Origin: Agroathelia rolfsii
Lineage: Eukaryota > Basidiomycota > Agaricomycetes > Amylocorticiales > Amylocorticiaceae
Assembly (NCBI GenBank): GCA_018343915.1
Contig: JABRWF010000002.1
Span: 3,100,001-3,164,000 of the forward strand
DNA length: 64,000 nucleotides
Reading direction: 5' to 3'
The position numbers were made by a program, and so were the translations under genes. Position 1 is the first letter of the stretch. Every line of letters begins with the position of its first letter. Below, in pieces: positions 18,000 to 28,960 of the stretch. Below the pieces are notes generated by a model. The model ran no database searches, had not been told where the DNA came from, and was given only the letters and a program-made list of their open reading frames with translations.

Positions 18000-18641
18000 A
18001 GAGATGAACGTTGTCTAGTAATTTCCTGGCAACGGGTCCAAAGGCTGAGATCGCAGAGTGGAGTCACGGTATGGCAAGTATTGTGTGCTACTGCCAATGC
18101 CAGTGGTACTACAAGTATGCCGAACTATGGTTAGTTAGTAGACGGGGAAGGTGGGATTACGTCAGCAGACAAGAACAAGAACAAGGCCATCATCTGAGAT
18201 CTTCCGAGTCTTCGCTAATTGTTGTTTTTGATTCATCTTATTGCTCAACAGCACGCATACAGCGGGAAATAATAAATCATGGGTTAAATAGCCACCTCAT
18301 CCCCGCGAATATCTGCATCAGTCGTAATTGTATACGTCTCTGTATAGGCACCGTCCTTGTTGTCTGCCGTTGACGCCGCTTACCACAGCCAATTGTCTTC
18401 TCCTTGTCCGCCGTCGTCGTTCTTGGTCCCATATAACCACCAGCACATACCCCATACCTTCCTTTCGCCTTTGCCTCATCTCTCCCTCCTCCCATCGCGC
18501 AGTGCGCTAGTCGCTTACTGCCTCACGATCCCTACACTCAGCCTCTGGAAGGCCTCATTCTCGTCTTCACCTATCACACATACTCTCTTTTCTCTTCGGT
18601 TCCTTGCCCTCCCCCCCCCCCTAATTATCAAAATAATCATC
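18000..18641. other. Divergent promoter region, Sec3 / homeodomain gene
   Basis: 642 bp between two divergent starts. The part next to the homeodomain gene (18370-18641) is pyrimidine-rich with a C12 run at about 18610-18621, as in many fungal 5' UTRs. No gene called; an open frame beginning at 18357 has no family resemblance before the ATG at 18642. Confidence 0.5.
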
Positions 18642-19477
18642 ATGAAGACTCGCTCGCATACCCGCTTCGTCGCTCCCTCTGCCTCTCTCTCTTCTGCCTC
18701 TCCGCGCTATCAACCTTATCCAAAGCCAGTGTCCACGGCTTCACGTGCTTCACCAAGTATCACGTCTCCTGAGAGTTCGTTCCGGCACTTGTCACCCACA
18801 TCGTCCATAGCCACTTCCATTGACGATCTTTGGGACTCGTCCCCCACCAAAGAAGGTCACTCCTCTTACCATCACTCGGAGGCCTCAACATCGGCTACCT
18901 CCATCAGCTCCGGTTCGCGGAGCGGCGCCCAGACGACAAAGAACGACACGCAAGAAAAACACCGACTGTATGCCCAGCGCCTAATGACAAATGCTACCGC
19001 TTTCCCGCTGGAAAGCCCAGAGGAAAAACGCCCAGCACCTCTGCAAAAACGACTTCTCATGCAGATGGTTTTCGACGAGATCACACCCTATCCGGACCAG
19101 ATCTGGATGTGCTTGATCTCCAACGTCCTTCGCCTGTACTGTGTTTTTTTCTTTTCTTTTCTTTTTTTCTTCTTTCTTTCCTCCTTGTCCACATGTTCAC
19201 ATTCTTATTTGTTGCATATAGGCATTACAGTCGTGTCAAAAACTGGTTCAGTAACCAGAGACTCCCAGCCCAGAGGAGACGACGCAATACACCTACTGAT
19301 TGCCAGGTGACCGGCTTCAAGAACAATGGCCGCAACCTACGGCTTCGTCCTGCTGTCCTAGAGGTCATGCCGCGGCACGAGTGGACTGATGATCTTTTTA
19401 ACGAAATTCTTATGATTCACAACTTTCGCCTTATCGCTGCTGCTGCGCGAGGAGAAGAACTCAGACCGACTACGTGA
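18642..19477 (+). CDS. Homeodomain transcription factor
   Basis: 249-aa protein from two exons, 18642-19135 and 19222-19477, with an 86-bp intron inside the homeodomain. The ATG at 18642 (MKTRSHTRFV) follows a pyrimidine-rich leader. The first 130 residues are Ser/Thr/Pro-rich. The homeodomain spans about residues 140-200. Helix 1 is LQKRLLMQMVFDEITPYP, helix 2 DQIWMCLISNVLRL, and the recognition helix HYSRVKNWFSNQRL contains the invariant W-F-x-N-x-R. Spacing between PYP and WF matches a typical 60-residue domain, not a TALE one. The protein ends about 45 residues after the homeodomain. A solitary homeodomain gene with no partner beside it argues against a mating-type HD1/HD2 pair; its role is unknown. 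Confidence 0.85.
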
Positions 19478-19771
19478 TGGGACCATTCATATATATCCCT
19501 CTTAATTTATTATACCCTCCATCACTGCCACCACTACAGAACATTTTCACCATCATTCACTCGGACGTTTTCTTTTCATCATCGGACTTCTTACCTTATT
19601 ACTTCTATATTACCAGATTATATATTATAATATCCGTTGCGTACCTATCACTCTCCTTTCTTCGCTCATTCCGAAGGGCTATATACAGGTTATAGTTATA
19701 CACTGGGTAGTCGATAAAAATGAAACCAACACTCCTTGTAACATCAGAAGAGAAAAAGAAAAAAAAAAAAT

Positions 19772-21290
19772 CTAGTCTTCCTCAGACTCATAATCGTCAT
19801 CCTCGTCATCCGTGGATGCAGATTTGTGTTTCGACTTGGGCAAGCTCGTGATTTTTTCGATGATCCACTTGATGATCCAGTGTCTCTCTCCAGCATGCTT
19901 CACCTCGCCATTGCGCAGGAGCTGGTACGTACGTCCTCGCCAAGTCACTCTGCTTCCAACCATGGCAAGGGTCCAGATTGGCAGCGCGAGCGCCTCCCTC
20001 ATCGCCCACGCACAAAGGAACTGCCATCGCGAAGCTGACGGCAAGGGGTGCCCAGCCAACGAAGAGTAAACATCCAAGTCAACCCACAACCACACAATAT
20101 AATGCACCAGAAGCGTTAGCAGCGGAAACACGTCAAACAGCCGCCAGATGCTTAGCGCCCCAATAACACTCAAAACCAAGCACTCCGTAAATGGCTCAAT
20201 GAGCGTCGCCGCCAACACCATATGCTTCCGGACGCGAATCCAGCGCACACGTCGCCAGATGTAATCCGATACCGACATGTTGCCCACCGCGTTGAGCGCG
20301 ACATCGCAAGACAGATCATGCCGCAGCCCCAGCTCGTGCCAGATCGCACCGGCAATCATATTATCCTCAGCCAGGAACCTGCCAAACGTCGGGAGACCGC
20401 ACGGGCCAGGCTGGCGTGCGCCGCCCGCGGCGCCCAGGATCGGCCTCAGCGAGCCATTTACGCGCTCGAGATCCGAGCGCAGATAGATATTCGACTTGCC
20501 GACGACGCATGAGTCGATGGCGAGCGCGTTAAGGGCGAGGTACATCTTGGCGTGGTTCGTGTTCAGGAAGGCTTCCTCGATCCGCGAGCCGAATTTGCCC
20601 TCGCTGGCCCACGCAAAGGGGACGTGGTGGATGAGAGCAACTTTATGCACGGCGGTGTTTGGTGGGCCTAAGAGCGCATCGACCGAGCGCGCGAGGGTGC
20701 CGGCTGCGACCATAACGTTCGAGTCGAGGACCCAGAGGATATCGTGCTCGGCTTCCTTGTATGGCCGGACGAGGTTGTTCACCTTTGGATTGACGCCGAC
20801 TATTTCATCACCTATAAATCATCACATAAGCAAAAAAATATTCTCGATTGCATAAACGAGATGCCGTACCAACGATTATACGCGCTCTCACATTAGGGTA
20901 TTTAGCAATGAGTTCTTCCGCAATAGGCAGGGCCTGGTCATCCTCGTCTGCAACTGAGAAGAGGATCTCATAGTTTGGGTATTCCTGTCTAAATGTTGAC
21001 TCCAGATTTTCGTAAAGATTTGTGTCTAGGCCTTTGAGTGGTCTCAGAATGGAGACACCTGGTGTTGAGGAGGCCGGTGCAGATGAGAGGGGGGAGCGTG
21101 GACGTAGTCGATACCTTCTTCGACTGTCATAAAGTCAGTTGGGCTGCACCTGGATGGGTAAGAAAGAAAGAAAAAAAATAACGAACGCAACGTAGCATCC
21201 CAGGAGACTAACTAGCCACAAGCCAGAGTACCATGCAAGTCCAAGTGCAGAGGCAATAGCAACTGGTCCTTCTTCTATTATGTTTTCCAT
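19772..21290 (-). CDS. Ceramide glucosyltransferase (GT21)
   Basis: Golgi/ER membrane enzyme that transfers glucose from UDP-glucose to ceramide, making glucosylceramide. The ATG at 21290 gives MENIIEEGPVAIASALGLAW, a first membrane span. The next exon has GVSILRPLKGLDTNLYENLE with the D1 motif. DILWVLDSNVMV is the D2 motif, and LAEDNMIAG (about 20360) is D3. YIWRRVRWIRVRK supplies the (Q/R)xxRW motif (about 20260). C-terminal hydrophobic segments follow, then a basic and acidic cytosolic tail (DDEDDDYESEED). Two or three introns lie in the 5' part. All catalytic motifs are present. The acidic tail is an extension I do not associate with the animal enzyme. Confidence 0.92.
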
Positions 21291-21610
21291 CGTAAGAGAG
21301 GTCTTTTCTTCGTCGTTGTCGTCGTAAATTAGGGAGGGTCAGCGCATAACAATAGTGATTACAGTTGTTGTATGATGTAAACTTCGAAGTTCAACGACCC
21401 GTGTTGTACAAACAACACACCTCGTGTGCCCAAATCGGAAGTCTGCGGAAGTAAAAATGTTCATTGTTCCGGATTCGGATTCCAACAGGCACGTGCACTT
21501 TTGTGTGAATTTGTGAAGACGAAAGTTTAATGTCAGCGGCAAAAGTCATCAGTTTGTCCCTGTACTAACACTTCTAATAATACCACAGCGGGCTCCATTT
21601 CGTGGAGCGA
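21291..21610. other. Intergenic, ceramide glucosyltransferase promoter side / TatD 3' end
   Basis: 320 bp between minus-strand genes. No recognisable element seen. Confidence 0.4.
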
Positions 21611-23149
21611 TTAATGCTCAATATCATCCAGCTTGAATAGCTCTACGGTATTTTCCCATACTTTCTCCACCACCTCTTCAATCGGCACACCGTCATGTAA
21701 CTTGTGTATGACCCATGCCACGCCTCCAATCGAGCAGGGTTCGTTGCGACCTTTCACTGCTTTCCCATTTACGAACTTCTCAGGCTGGGTACCCTGAGGA
21801 AAATACAAGGCACGAAGCTCCGGCAGTAGTGTATCTAGATGCGGCTTTGACGCTTGTGTGGAAGTCATGGAACACCATGGTGCATCTTCAACCCCCCCCC
21901 CCCCCGCACTCAGTTTCTGTGCTGTCACCAATAACAACTGAAGCTCAGCCTACCTGTTTCTATCATGAGTTTGTCGAGATGAATAGCTTTTGCTGCAACC
22001 AGGTTTTCCGCTGTCTTGAAAGAACAGCCGTTGACGCTAAAGATGCATGAGCCTCTCATTTAGTCAACCTAGAACCCAGGTGTTTTACCTGACATAGAAG
22101 CCCATTTGCATCTATCAAAAACATTCAGGAATAGTGGAGATCGACACGAAACAAGACACGTACGAGCTCATCAACTTCCTCAGGCGTTCCCGTAAAGCTA
22201 TGCACAACCCCTTTGGGGGAAGGCAGGGTTTCGCTGTCACCACCAACCCCTTCTTCCCTCAAGATCCTCACCAAGTCTGCATGAGCCGCACGACTATGTA
22301 AGAATAGGGGAAGATTGTATTTCTTAGCCAACGCCAACTGAGAGCGGAAATGTGTGCGCTGAACCTCTTCAGAGGCAAAATGTGTACGATCATAATCTAC
22401 GGATGAGAACAGTCCGGGCTGGTTATAATCAACAATATAGACAGACAAGTAGAAACCTGTACCCACCAAGGCCACATTCGCCGATTGCAACGATTCTTCC
22501 CTTGCCAGTCAAGTTCTCCCGGATTAATGCATCCAACTTTTCGAGGTATGCTGTAGGTCCGTCCGGATCTTGGTCAAATTCCGTTGAGCGCGTTGGATGG
22601 CAGCCGGCTGTCGTATACAAGCCTGCATCTTATATCAACAAAATTTGACACCTCGACATTCGACAATAACAAAGAATAGGGGAATCAGTGTTAATACTTG
22701 CCATGTTTCCTCGCGATTCGGAGAGCCTCCGCGGACTCGCTGAGGCTGCCCCCTGTGATGATCATGTTTTTGACTCCAGCAGCTCGGGCTCGTTGGAGCA
22801 TGGCATCGAAATCATCTATCAGGGGCATGTGAGTAAGAGTGTAAACATCGATGACGCCCAAGATTATAGTACAAGGAAAGGAAAATCACCATCATGTTTG
22901 CGTTTTCCTCTGTATATTCCATTGAAAACAGGGTCTGTTAAGTTCACTAGACATGGCGATAAATCATGATATAACAGGACATGTTATGTCAGTGTGCAGC
23001 AATAAAAAATTATGTCGCTCAGCGCTTACCTCCTATGTCTTTACACCGAACAAGTAGCCGAAGTATGAGCCTTGAATCAATCGCAAGTATCTGACGGAGA
23101 TAATCTGAATCCGGGTATAAAAATGTGCTTACGGACCAATAAATCTCAT
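21611..23149 (-). CDS. TatD-family DNase (TATDN1-like)
   Basis: Metal-dependent 3'-5' exonuclease/deoxyribonuclease with a TIM-barrel fold. The N-terminus is built from very small pieces. A 13-nt first coding exon (23137-23149) and a 9-nt exon (23030-23038) join the exon ending at 22946, giving [19 protein letters not shown], the family start. Later exons give [35 protein letters not shown] plus [40 protein letters not shown] plus VNGCSF, LMIETDAPWCSM and RNEPCSI. The ECGLDYDR Glu, FLHSR His, VVHSF His and IETDAPW Asp ligands are all present. About eight introns. Intron 1 ends AAG and begins GTCCGT, so the model is inferred from homology and should be checked with cDNA. Confidence 0.88.
23030..23038 (-). 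other. 9-nt micro-exon of the TatD gene
   Basis: Minus-strand exon ACATAGGAG, between acceptor AG (23039-23040) and donor GTAAGC (from 23029). It supplies the end of the Asp codon, Ile, Gly and the first base of Val in the conserved FIDIGVNLTDP motif. The flanking introns are 98 bp (23039-23136) and 83 bp (22947-23029). Confidence 0.75.
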
Positions 23150-24067
23150 CTTGCTAGCGAAACGTTGGAGTACAAATTTTGAAGTCTGTGCCACTAAAGC
23201 GGTGGATGCCTTGAGAAGCCTAGGGTTTTCCAGTAAAATTGAATTATACAATATTTAGGCTGCTGATGGAATTTACATGTATGATGTCAATAAAGCTCGA
23301 CTTCACACATCGACCATGAGTGTAACAAGTGAACCGGTGATTTGGAACCCGGGCTGTAATAGTCTGTGAATCAGCTTCCGATACTGCATGTATAGTGGCA
23401 GTTGAACTCAAATTACTTCTTGCTTCCAACTTGAAATCAACCGTGACAGCTCGGGCTTCAGCCGCTCAGCAGCAAGTTGTCTTGATTTGTCCGCCGGCTT
23501 CAATCAAACATGAAACTCGCAAACAGCATGGTGTGGTAGCAATCTGGCCTATCCAGCTTGACTCCGCTTGAGAATCGAGCAGCGAAAACCAGTGCGGCGA
23601 CCAAGATACCGTGGTGGTATTTGTCTATTCGATTCAAATTCTCCTTTACAGGTGGAGCCCTGGCACCCTCGATCTCAGAAACATAGGGGATCAGGGCTCA
23701 GCACTATCGTGTAGCAAGTAAATATCATACCCCTATGCTTCCGGTCCGGGTATTCGAGTTCAATGCAAAGGAGAGACAATGATAGCACAAACAAGCTGAA
23801 CAGGAGACTATGATATACATGCACTAATAGCTTGCGGCGGGAGCATAGGGGCTTGTGAGCTGAACAAGAAACTCAATCATGTCAGCGTCTCCTGAAATTC
23901 AGAGTATAAAGTGTGTGGCATGAAGTATGAACACAACTCGCTCCATCATCTACGCCAGCTACTGACAACCAAACCATCGAGGCGCCAACTAACATACTAT
24001 ACCTCTGTATCGTCTGCTTCATTTGATTTGCTCTTTTTCTTTCTTTCAAACCACGCTTACTCCCCTC
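23150..24067. other. Divergent intergenic region, TatD / Prm10-like
   Basis: 918 bp with the starts of two divergent genes at its edges. No open frame of interest, no tRNA-like T-loop with a matching acceptor stem, and no repeat noticed. Confidence 0.45.
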
Positions 24068-26179
24068 ATGAATCGGGCTCAAGATATCTCTGCCCCAACT
24101 AACACCACACATAATCAGGAAATCAATTTTTCAACAAATCTGTTTGAACTCGCTAGTAGACTTGGAAAAATCTACGATGGTGACACACAAGAAGGTTCTG
24201 AGCCTAAATCAGCTTCCAGTGAAGATACTGTACTGCCAGAGTATCATCATTCCGAGAAAGTGGGCACATTGGGTCACACAGGGGGCGGACGGGCGAGTAG
24301 ATCTAGTTTCCTCAAGCGCCGTCCCAGTAAACACACTGGACCTACTCAATTATCGCCGTTTCATCATGAAGGTATTTGAATATTATAGTATTCAATAATA
24401 TTGTCAGATTCAAATAGTTACTCTAGAATATGAAAACAAACGTACTTTCATATTACGACTCATCAAGGTTTTACTGGACTTCGGCTCCCCCTCGTATCGC
24501 ATCCAGCAGCAAGCAGCTGAAACTGCGAAAGTATTGCAAATGAGCGCAGGGTTTCAATATCTTCCTGGTCTGATGATAATATCACTGGGTCACGGTGAAC
24601 TAACCACAAGAGAAACAATTCCCATACGGTCCAAATCTGATAGAATTGCTCTCGGCCCACTGCAATATGTTCATGCAATTTACCGTCGCGTGATGCATCG
24701 CGAAATGAGCCTCATAGAAGGAGCAGAACTTCTAGACCGTCTTCTAAAACCGCCTCCTCCCAATGCGTATGAGAATGCACTCAAATCTTTTCTAGCATTT
24801 GCGATAGCTGGTGTTATGTGCCTCACGTTGTTTAGTGGCTCTTTCTTGGACATGCTCGCCGCCGGTTTCTTTTCTGGTATTATCAAATACTTTGGGCTTT
24901 TGATCTCGCAAAATGCTCAAGCAAATGAAAATTCGTATGAGTGAGTATTCAACACACCCTGCGCCCCAATTGAATTATAACCTGAATCACAGGGTTGCTA
25001 CTGCAATAGGGATGTCCTTCCTTATCAGCGCACTCAGTTCAATTCCAGGACATTACTTCTGCTATACGGCTATATCCTCGGCTGCCGCAGTACAGATCCT
25101 TCCTGGTTTCACAATTCGTCAGTTCGATACTATGTATCTTTGCTGTCGACTAACTTGTACCTTTAGTGATGGCCGCTATGGATCTTTCATCTAAAAACAT
25201 TGTAAGCGGGGCAATACAGATGGTATACGCTCTTGTGTATACATTATTTCTTGTAGGTTACCAGCAATTTATCATCAGATTTGCTACTAATAGTAAGATA
25301 GGGATATGGCCTCTCTGGCGGCTGTGGAGCATTCTACGATATCTTTAGCAAAGCAGCGAAAACATCATTGGCCGAGTCCATCCTACCCCCACCTATGAGC
25401 TATTATAATGGTTATTTTACCGCATATAATGGATCTAACGCTGGTGCTCCGATCCATGCTACATTTAGCTACAATTCTCCCAATGTCATGTCGACGAACA
25501 TAATTGGAGGTATGCTATGCCAGTACTTTTCACCCTGAGATGTTACGATTATCTCACGCTCAGGTGATTATCTAGGATGTTACCGGTCCCCATATATGCC
25601 GTGGTACATGCAGACCGCCCCAGGCTGGTTGGCTTATCTCTTAGTACCCATCTTTGCCGTCTGTGTTGCCAAGTTGCATGAGCAAAAGCTTCGGAGCCCT
25701 CGTATCATTGGGATGATATTGTTTGCAAGCTGTACACATGTCGCGACAGCTGCTGGCACTTACTATCTTCCTAGCCAAACTGGCTTTGTAGCGGCCATCG
25801 GGGCATTTACAATCGGTATCTTGGGCAACCTTTACTCTCGCACAACTCAAGGATCTTCGTTTGTAATGATGGTTCCTAGCGTACTGTTTCTCATCCCGGT
25901 AAGTGAAATTGTGTGTGTTTCCTTCAGTATAGTTCGTAACTCAATTGTTTTGGCCCATGATAGTGTGCACTTGCATACGGTGGTGGTGGGCTTGCACCGG
26001 GATACTCCCCCTCAGAGCAGAATATAACTTTTAAGGTATCATTCTCTCTTGCATTGCGCATGATACAAGTCGCTGTGGGTGTTTCATTCGGGCTTTTATG
26101 CAGTCAAACGGTAGTGTACATGTTGGACACCCAAAAAAACAAAGAGAAAGGTCACAGAAACCTGTTCTTTGCCTTTTAG
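24068..26179 (+). CDS. Prm10/ThrE-like membrane transporter (DUF1212 family)
   Basis: Polytopic membrane protein of the threonine/serine exporter family, the fungal branch being pheromone-regulated Prm10-like. The ATG at 24068 (MNRAQDISAPTN) begins a hydrophilic N-terminal tail of about 100 residues. The ThrE domain follows: RLIKVLLDFGSPSYRIQQ, MSAGFQYLPGLMIIS, RVMHREMSLIEGAELL. Transmembrane segments come next: LAFAIAGVMCLTLFSG, GMSFLISALSSIPGHY, MVYALVYTLFLGYG. After a loop exposing GGDYLGCYRSPYMPWYMQ comes the second five-span bundle (WLAYLLVPIFAVCV, GFVAAIGAFTIGILGNLY, VMMVPSVLFLIPCALAYGGG). It ends VVYMLDTQKNKEKGHRN at 26177-26179. At least seven short introns. The substrate in fungi is unproven. 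Confidence 0.85.
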
Positions 26180-26486
26180 ATGGGATCTCTGGTTGCTCAG
26201 CGGACTCACCGATCCAGAGTCGGTCATTGCTATGAATGTTTTATCATCAACCTCTACCCGTATAATTCGTAGATTTAGTGTACTAGTATAATGACATAAA
26301 GGATAGTATAACTCGGACTTGAATTTTCAATCAGCGTGGCCAGACGCCATCAGTGACTGAAACTTATTATAGGTCATCGTAACCAGTGAGGCATCGGTTA
26401 CTGCTATAAATTACAGGTAGCTTGAGCTCAGTAAATTAGAGGACCACTACTGTGATTGTGTTGCTACCGTTACTTTGTTAACTATC
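26180..26486. other. Intergenic upstream of the small unrecognised gene
   Basis: 307 bp. It contains a good TATA box (26405-26412) for the downstream gene and nothing else recognisable. Confidence 0.45.
26405..26412 (+). promoter_or_regulatory. TATA box
   Basis: TATAAATT, 75 bp upstream of the ATG at 26487, a normal distance for a fungal TATA-containing promoter. Confidence 0.5.
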
Positions 26487-27340
26487 ATGGCTACTTCTCT
26501 TAGCGTCACTACGTTGAATTTGACTGGCAAGTTCCACATGGTAAATTCGTATCTCGCTTCAGCAATTATATAGATCGGATTACTAACGCAATTCCATATA
26601 GAATAAATCTCTGAGCGATTCTACCGACGAAATTCTGAAGCTCCAGAATGTCGGATGGATCAAGAGGAAAGCAATCAATGTAGCATCGGTGACTGTACAC
26701 ATTAGGCATCACAAGGCTGGGGACGATGTAGAATATATGAGCATTGGACGGGCCACAACCGACACTCCTACACAGCAAGAGATGCGCAGCCACGGAGCCA
26801 AATCAGCCAAGTATTCGGCGATATGATTACTAGAATCAGAAGGTCTCGAGTCGAAGATATCGACGAAGAGTTTCTCAAGAAGGATTGGACTGATGACATC
26901 GTGAGGGACGGTATGGTAGAAACAAGCATGGAGAACGATACCACAAAGAGCGGAAATATATGGAAAGCTAGACAGGCAAGTAACAATTCGAATGCAAAGA
27001 CTATCTGACGTTTATGTCTAATAACAAGCTTGGGGCTTTGAGATAGTTAACGAAAAGAGAAGACACACCCGCCATGTTCACATGATGGGACCCAAAGGTG
27101 GGTTGCATTTGACTATTTGCTTCGAAAGACAGAACGCGGGAAAGACGTCACTGGGCCCGGGGTCGTTATCAACACACAGCCATGCGACCAGCTGCAGAGG
27201 ATAGACCTGGTCACTTGAATTACGCGTTTCATGTATCTATTTATCTATCAGTGCTGAGTATGCTGAAAGGTTCTTTTTTGATCTTTCCAGGTGAAAAATT
27301 CAATGCCCGCTTGGTGTATGACTATCGTGAGGAATTGTAA
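26487..27340 (+). CDS. Small protein, family not recognised with confidence
   Basis: The five-exon model is 26487-26540, 26602-26727, 26790-26979, 27029-27097 and 27291-27340, which gives 162 uninterrupted residues. It starts MATSLSVTTLNLTGKF, continues SLSDSTDEILKLQNVGW, DEEFLKKDWTDDIV and TWGFEIVNEKRRHTRHV, and ends GEKFNARLVYDYREEL. Alternating beta-strand patterns with a conserved-looking WGFE...RRHTRHV ending suggest a lipocalin-like barrel, but that is a guess. Intron 2 has a weak GTAGAA donor. If it is read through, the frame stops at 26823-26825, so the gene may instead carry a frameshift. The last intron (193 bp) is long for this window. No signal peptide or membrane span. Confidence 0.6.
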
Positions 27341-27821
27341 CATCGTTTCCTGTGATTATGTTACTGATTCTTTTACTTTATATATAGTTGGTGATTTGGA
27401 CGAATGAACAGTTTGCAGTAGTAGACGACATCAGAGATTCTTAATAATTGGAAGAGTTTTGAGTGGCCCAGATGTATCAATGCGACTAGGCTAATAGTCG
27501 GAAAGTATACGCTATTTTGAAGGAAGGGTCTTGTGAATGAAGACAACAGATGTTAGGTCATGCTGAGAAGATGGCATCACGCAGTGACGGTGGCTCGAAA
27601 GTCGTATATCTGCTGTCATGGGGATTACGTAACACAACAGTGTTTCCTCGATGTGGCCTTGCTAACCTCGACGGCGCTGAAACGCTGAAACTTCCAAAGC
27701 GCTGAAGGTTCTCACTCCAGCATTTGCCAGAGACAGAGAGCTGGCAGCGTTTTGTCGTTTAATATTCCGAATCTACTCGTGTTCTCATCGTGTGCCCAGT
27801 ATTCACTTTAGTAGGCTACCC
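27341..27821. other. Intergenic
   Basis: 481 bp between two plus-strand genes. A short run (27665-27705) repeats GCGCTGAAAC/GCGCTGAAGG-like words. Nothing else seen. Confidence 0.4.
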
Positions 27822-28960
27822 ATGACCCCACCTCCGTCCAAGAGGCGCCGCACCGACATAAATGCTGCTACGGGTGTCACTGAGGAGGGCATAGCAAAGC
27901 TGCCGAGCCTAGAACCTGATGTGCTCTTAGCTGTATTCACGCATAGTTCTCTAGGCCGACATGAGCCAACTGAAGAGTATTCAGACAACTCGAGGTTGGC
28001 CGAGCTGGGACGAATAGCGCTGGATGCTGCTGTGTCAACTATTTTATATCAGAAGAAACCCCTCATGAGCTTGGAAGATATAGCTGTGAGCTTCTTACAT
28101 TATGGCACTTGGAGTTTCCTTCCAGTTATCAGTGCCCTCCATCCCTGTCCTTTTTCTGACAAGAACAATTTGGAATATAATATTTAGACTCAGAAGACGA
28201 CAATACTCTCCGATACTACCTTGGATGTCTTGGCTAGCCTTTACAGGTTTGAAGAGAAGATTCGGATGTCACCAGATATATACGACGAAATGAAGAAGTC
28301 ATCATTTCAGGTAGGGCGCATTATATAGTTTTCTCACTTATGGTTAACAAAATGAATTAGGGGGCAACCGCGACCGTCCTCAGAGCATATGCGGGCGGTG
28401 TTATATCCCAGCATGGCATGGATGTTCTCAAGCGATGGTTTGGCAAACTTGTAGACCCAGAGTACCAGGATCCCAATCAACCAGTCAGCTCAGAAGAGGC
28501 TGCTCAAGATGCAAACAGTCAGGGTGCCCACCTCACTAATAGCAGTCAACAAGGCCGAAAGAAGAAACGTAATATTAATATTAATGGTCCATCTACCTCA
28601 CAAGCACGCACGGCAACGAGTCATCCAACGCCAGCTCCCGTCGAGTTCCCATCAAATCCGATAACTCCTGCTCAGCCATCTTTGCCATTCCTGCCTGTTT
28701 TCAGCGATCAGGCATCGCAACGTGGTTTAACCGTGACTTACCAGGAGCGCCGGTCAGGTCCAGACCATGCGGCTCTCTGGGTTGTAAAATGCTTTGGTCA
28801 GCACTGTTCACCGGCTTGTCATCCATGGACCGTAATTTATGTAACAATCTCAGTGAAAGGAATTGAAGTGGGGGAAGGTTCTGCACCGACAAAATTAACA
28901 GCCAAGGAGGCTGCTGCTCGACAGGCTTGGTCAAATCTTGGATGGGCGCCCAGTAAGTAA
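27822..28960 (+). CDS. Catalytically dead RNase III-like domain plus dsRBD
   Basis: 309-aa protein from exons 27822-28085, 28188-28310, 28361-28796 and 28854-28960. The ATG at 27822 is used because the longer in-frame reading starts with GTG. A basic N-terminus (PPSKRRRTD) leads into an RNase III-like domain. VLLAVFTHSSLGR matches the family start. NSRLAELGRIALDAAVS occupies the signature position where active enzymes have NERLEFLGDAVL, and TVLRAYAGGVISQHG occupies the place of DVFEALIGAIY. Both acidic pairs are replaced (Ala/Arg and Thr/Arg), so cleavage is not expected. A low-complexity linker (28480-28690) precedes a dsRNA-binding domain: VTYQERRSGPDHAALW, WVVKCFVKGIEVGEG, TAKEAAARQAWSNLG. 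A role in RNA binding or as a scaffold, for example in a mitoribosome or an RNA-silencing complex, is speculative. Confidence 0.8.

Noticed and set aside
18642..21290. Mating-type locus
   Set aside because: Only one homeodomain gene; no second HD gene, pheromone or receptor gene nearby.
23600..23800. Possible tRNA-like words (GTATTCGAGTTCAATG)
   Set aside because: No matching acceptor stem or anticodon arm could be folded by eye.
26974..27028. GC-AG intron in the small unrecognised gene
   Set aside because: GCAAGT would break the phase; the GTAACA donor six bases later keeps the frame.
27792..27821. Earlier start of the RNase III-like protein
   Set aside because: The codon at 27792 is GTG; the first ATG is at 27822.
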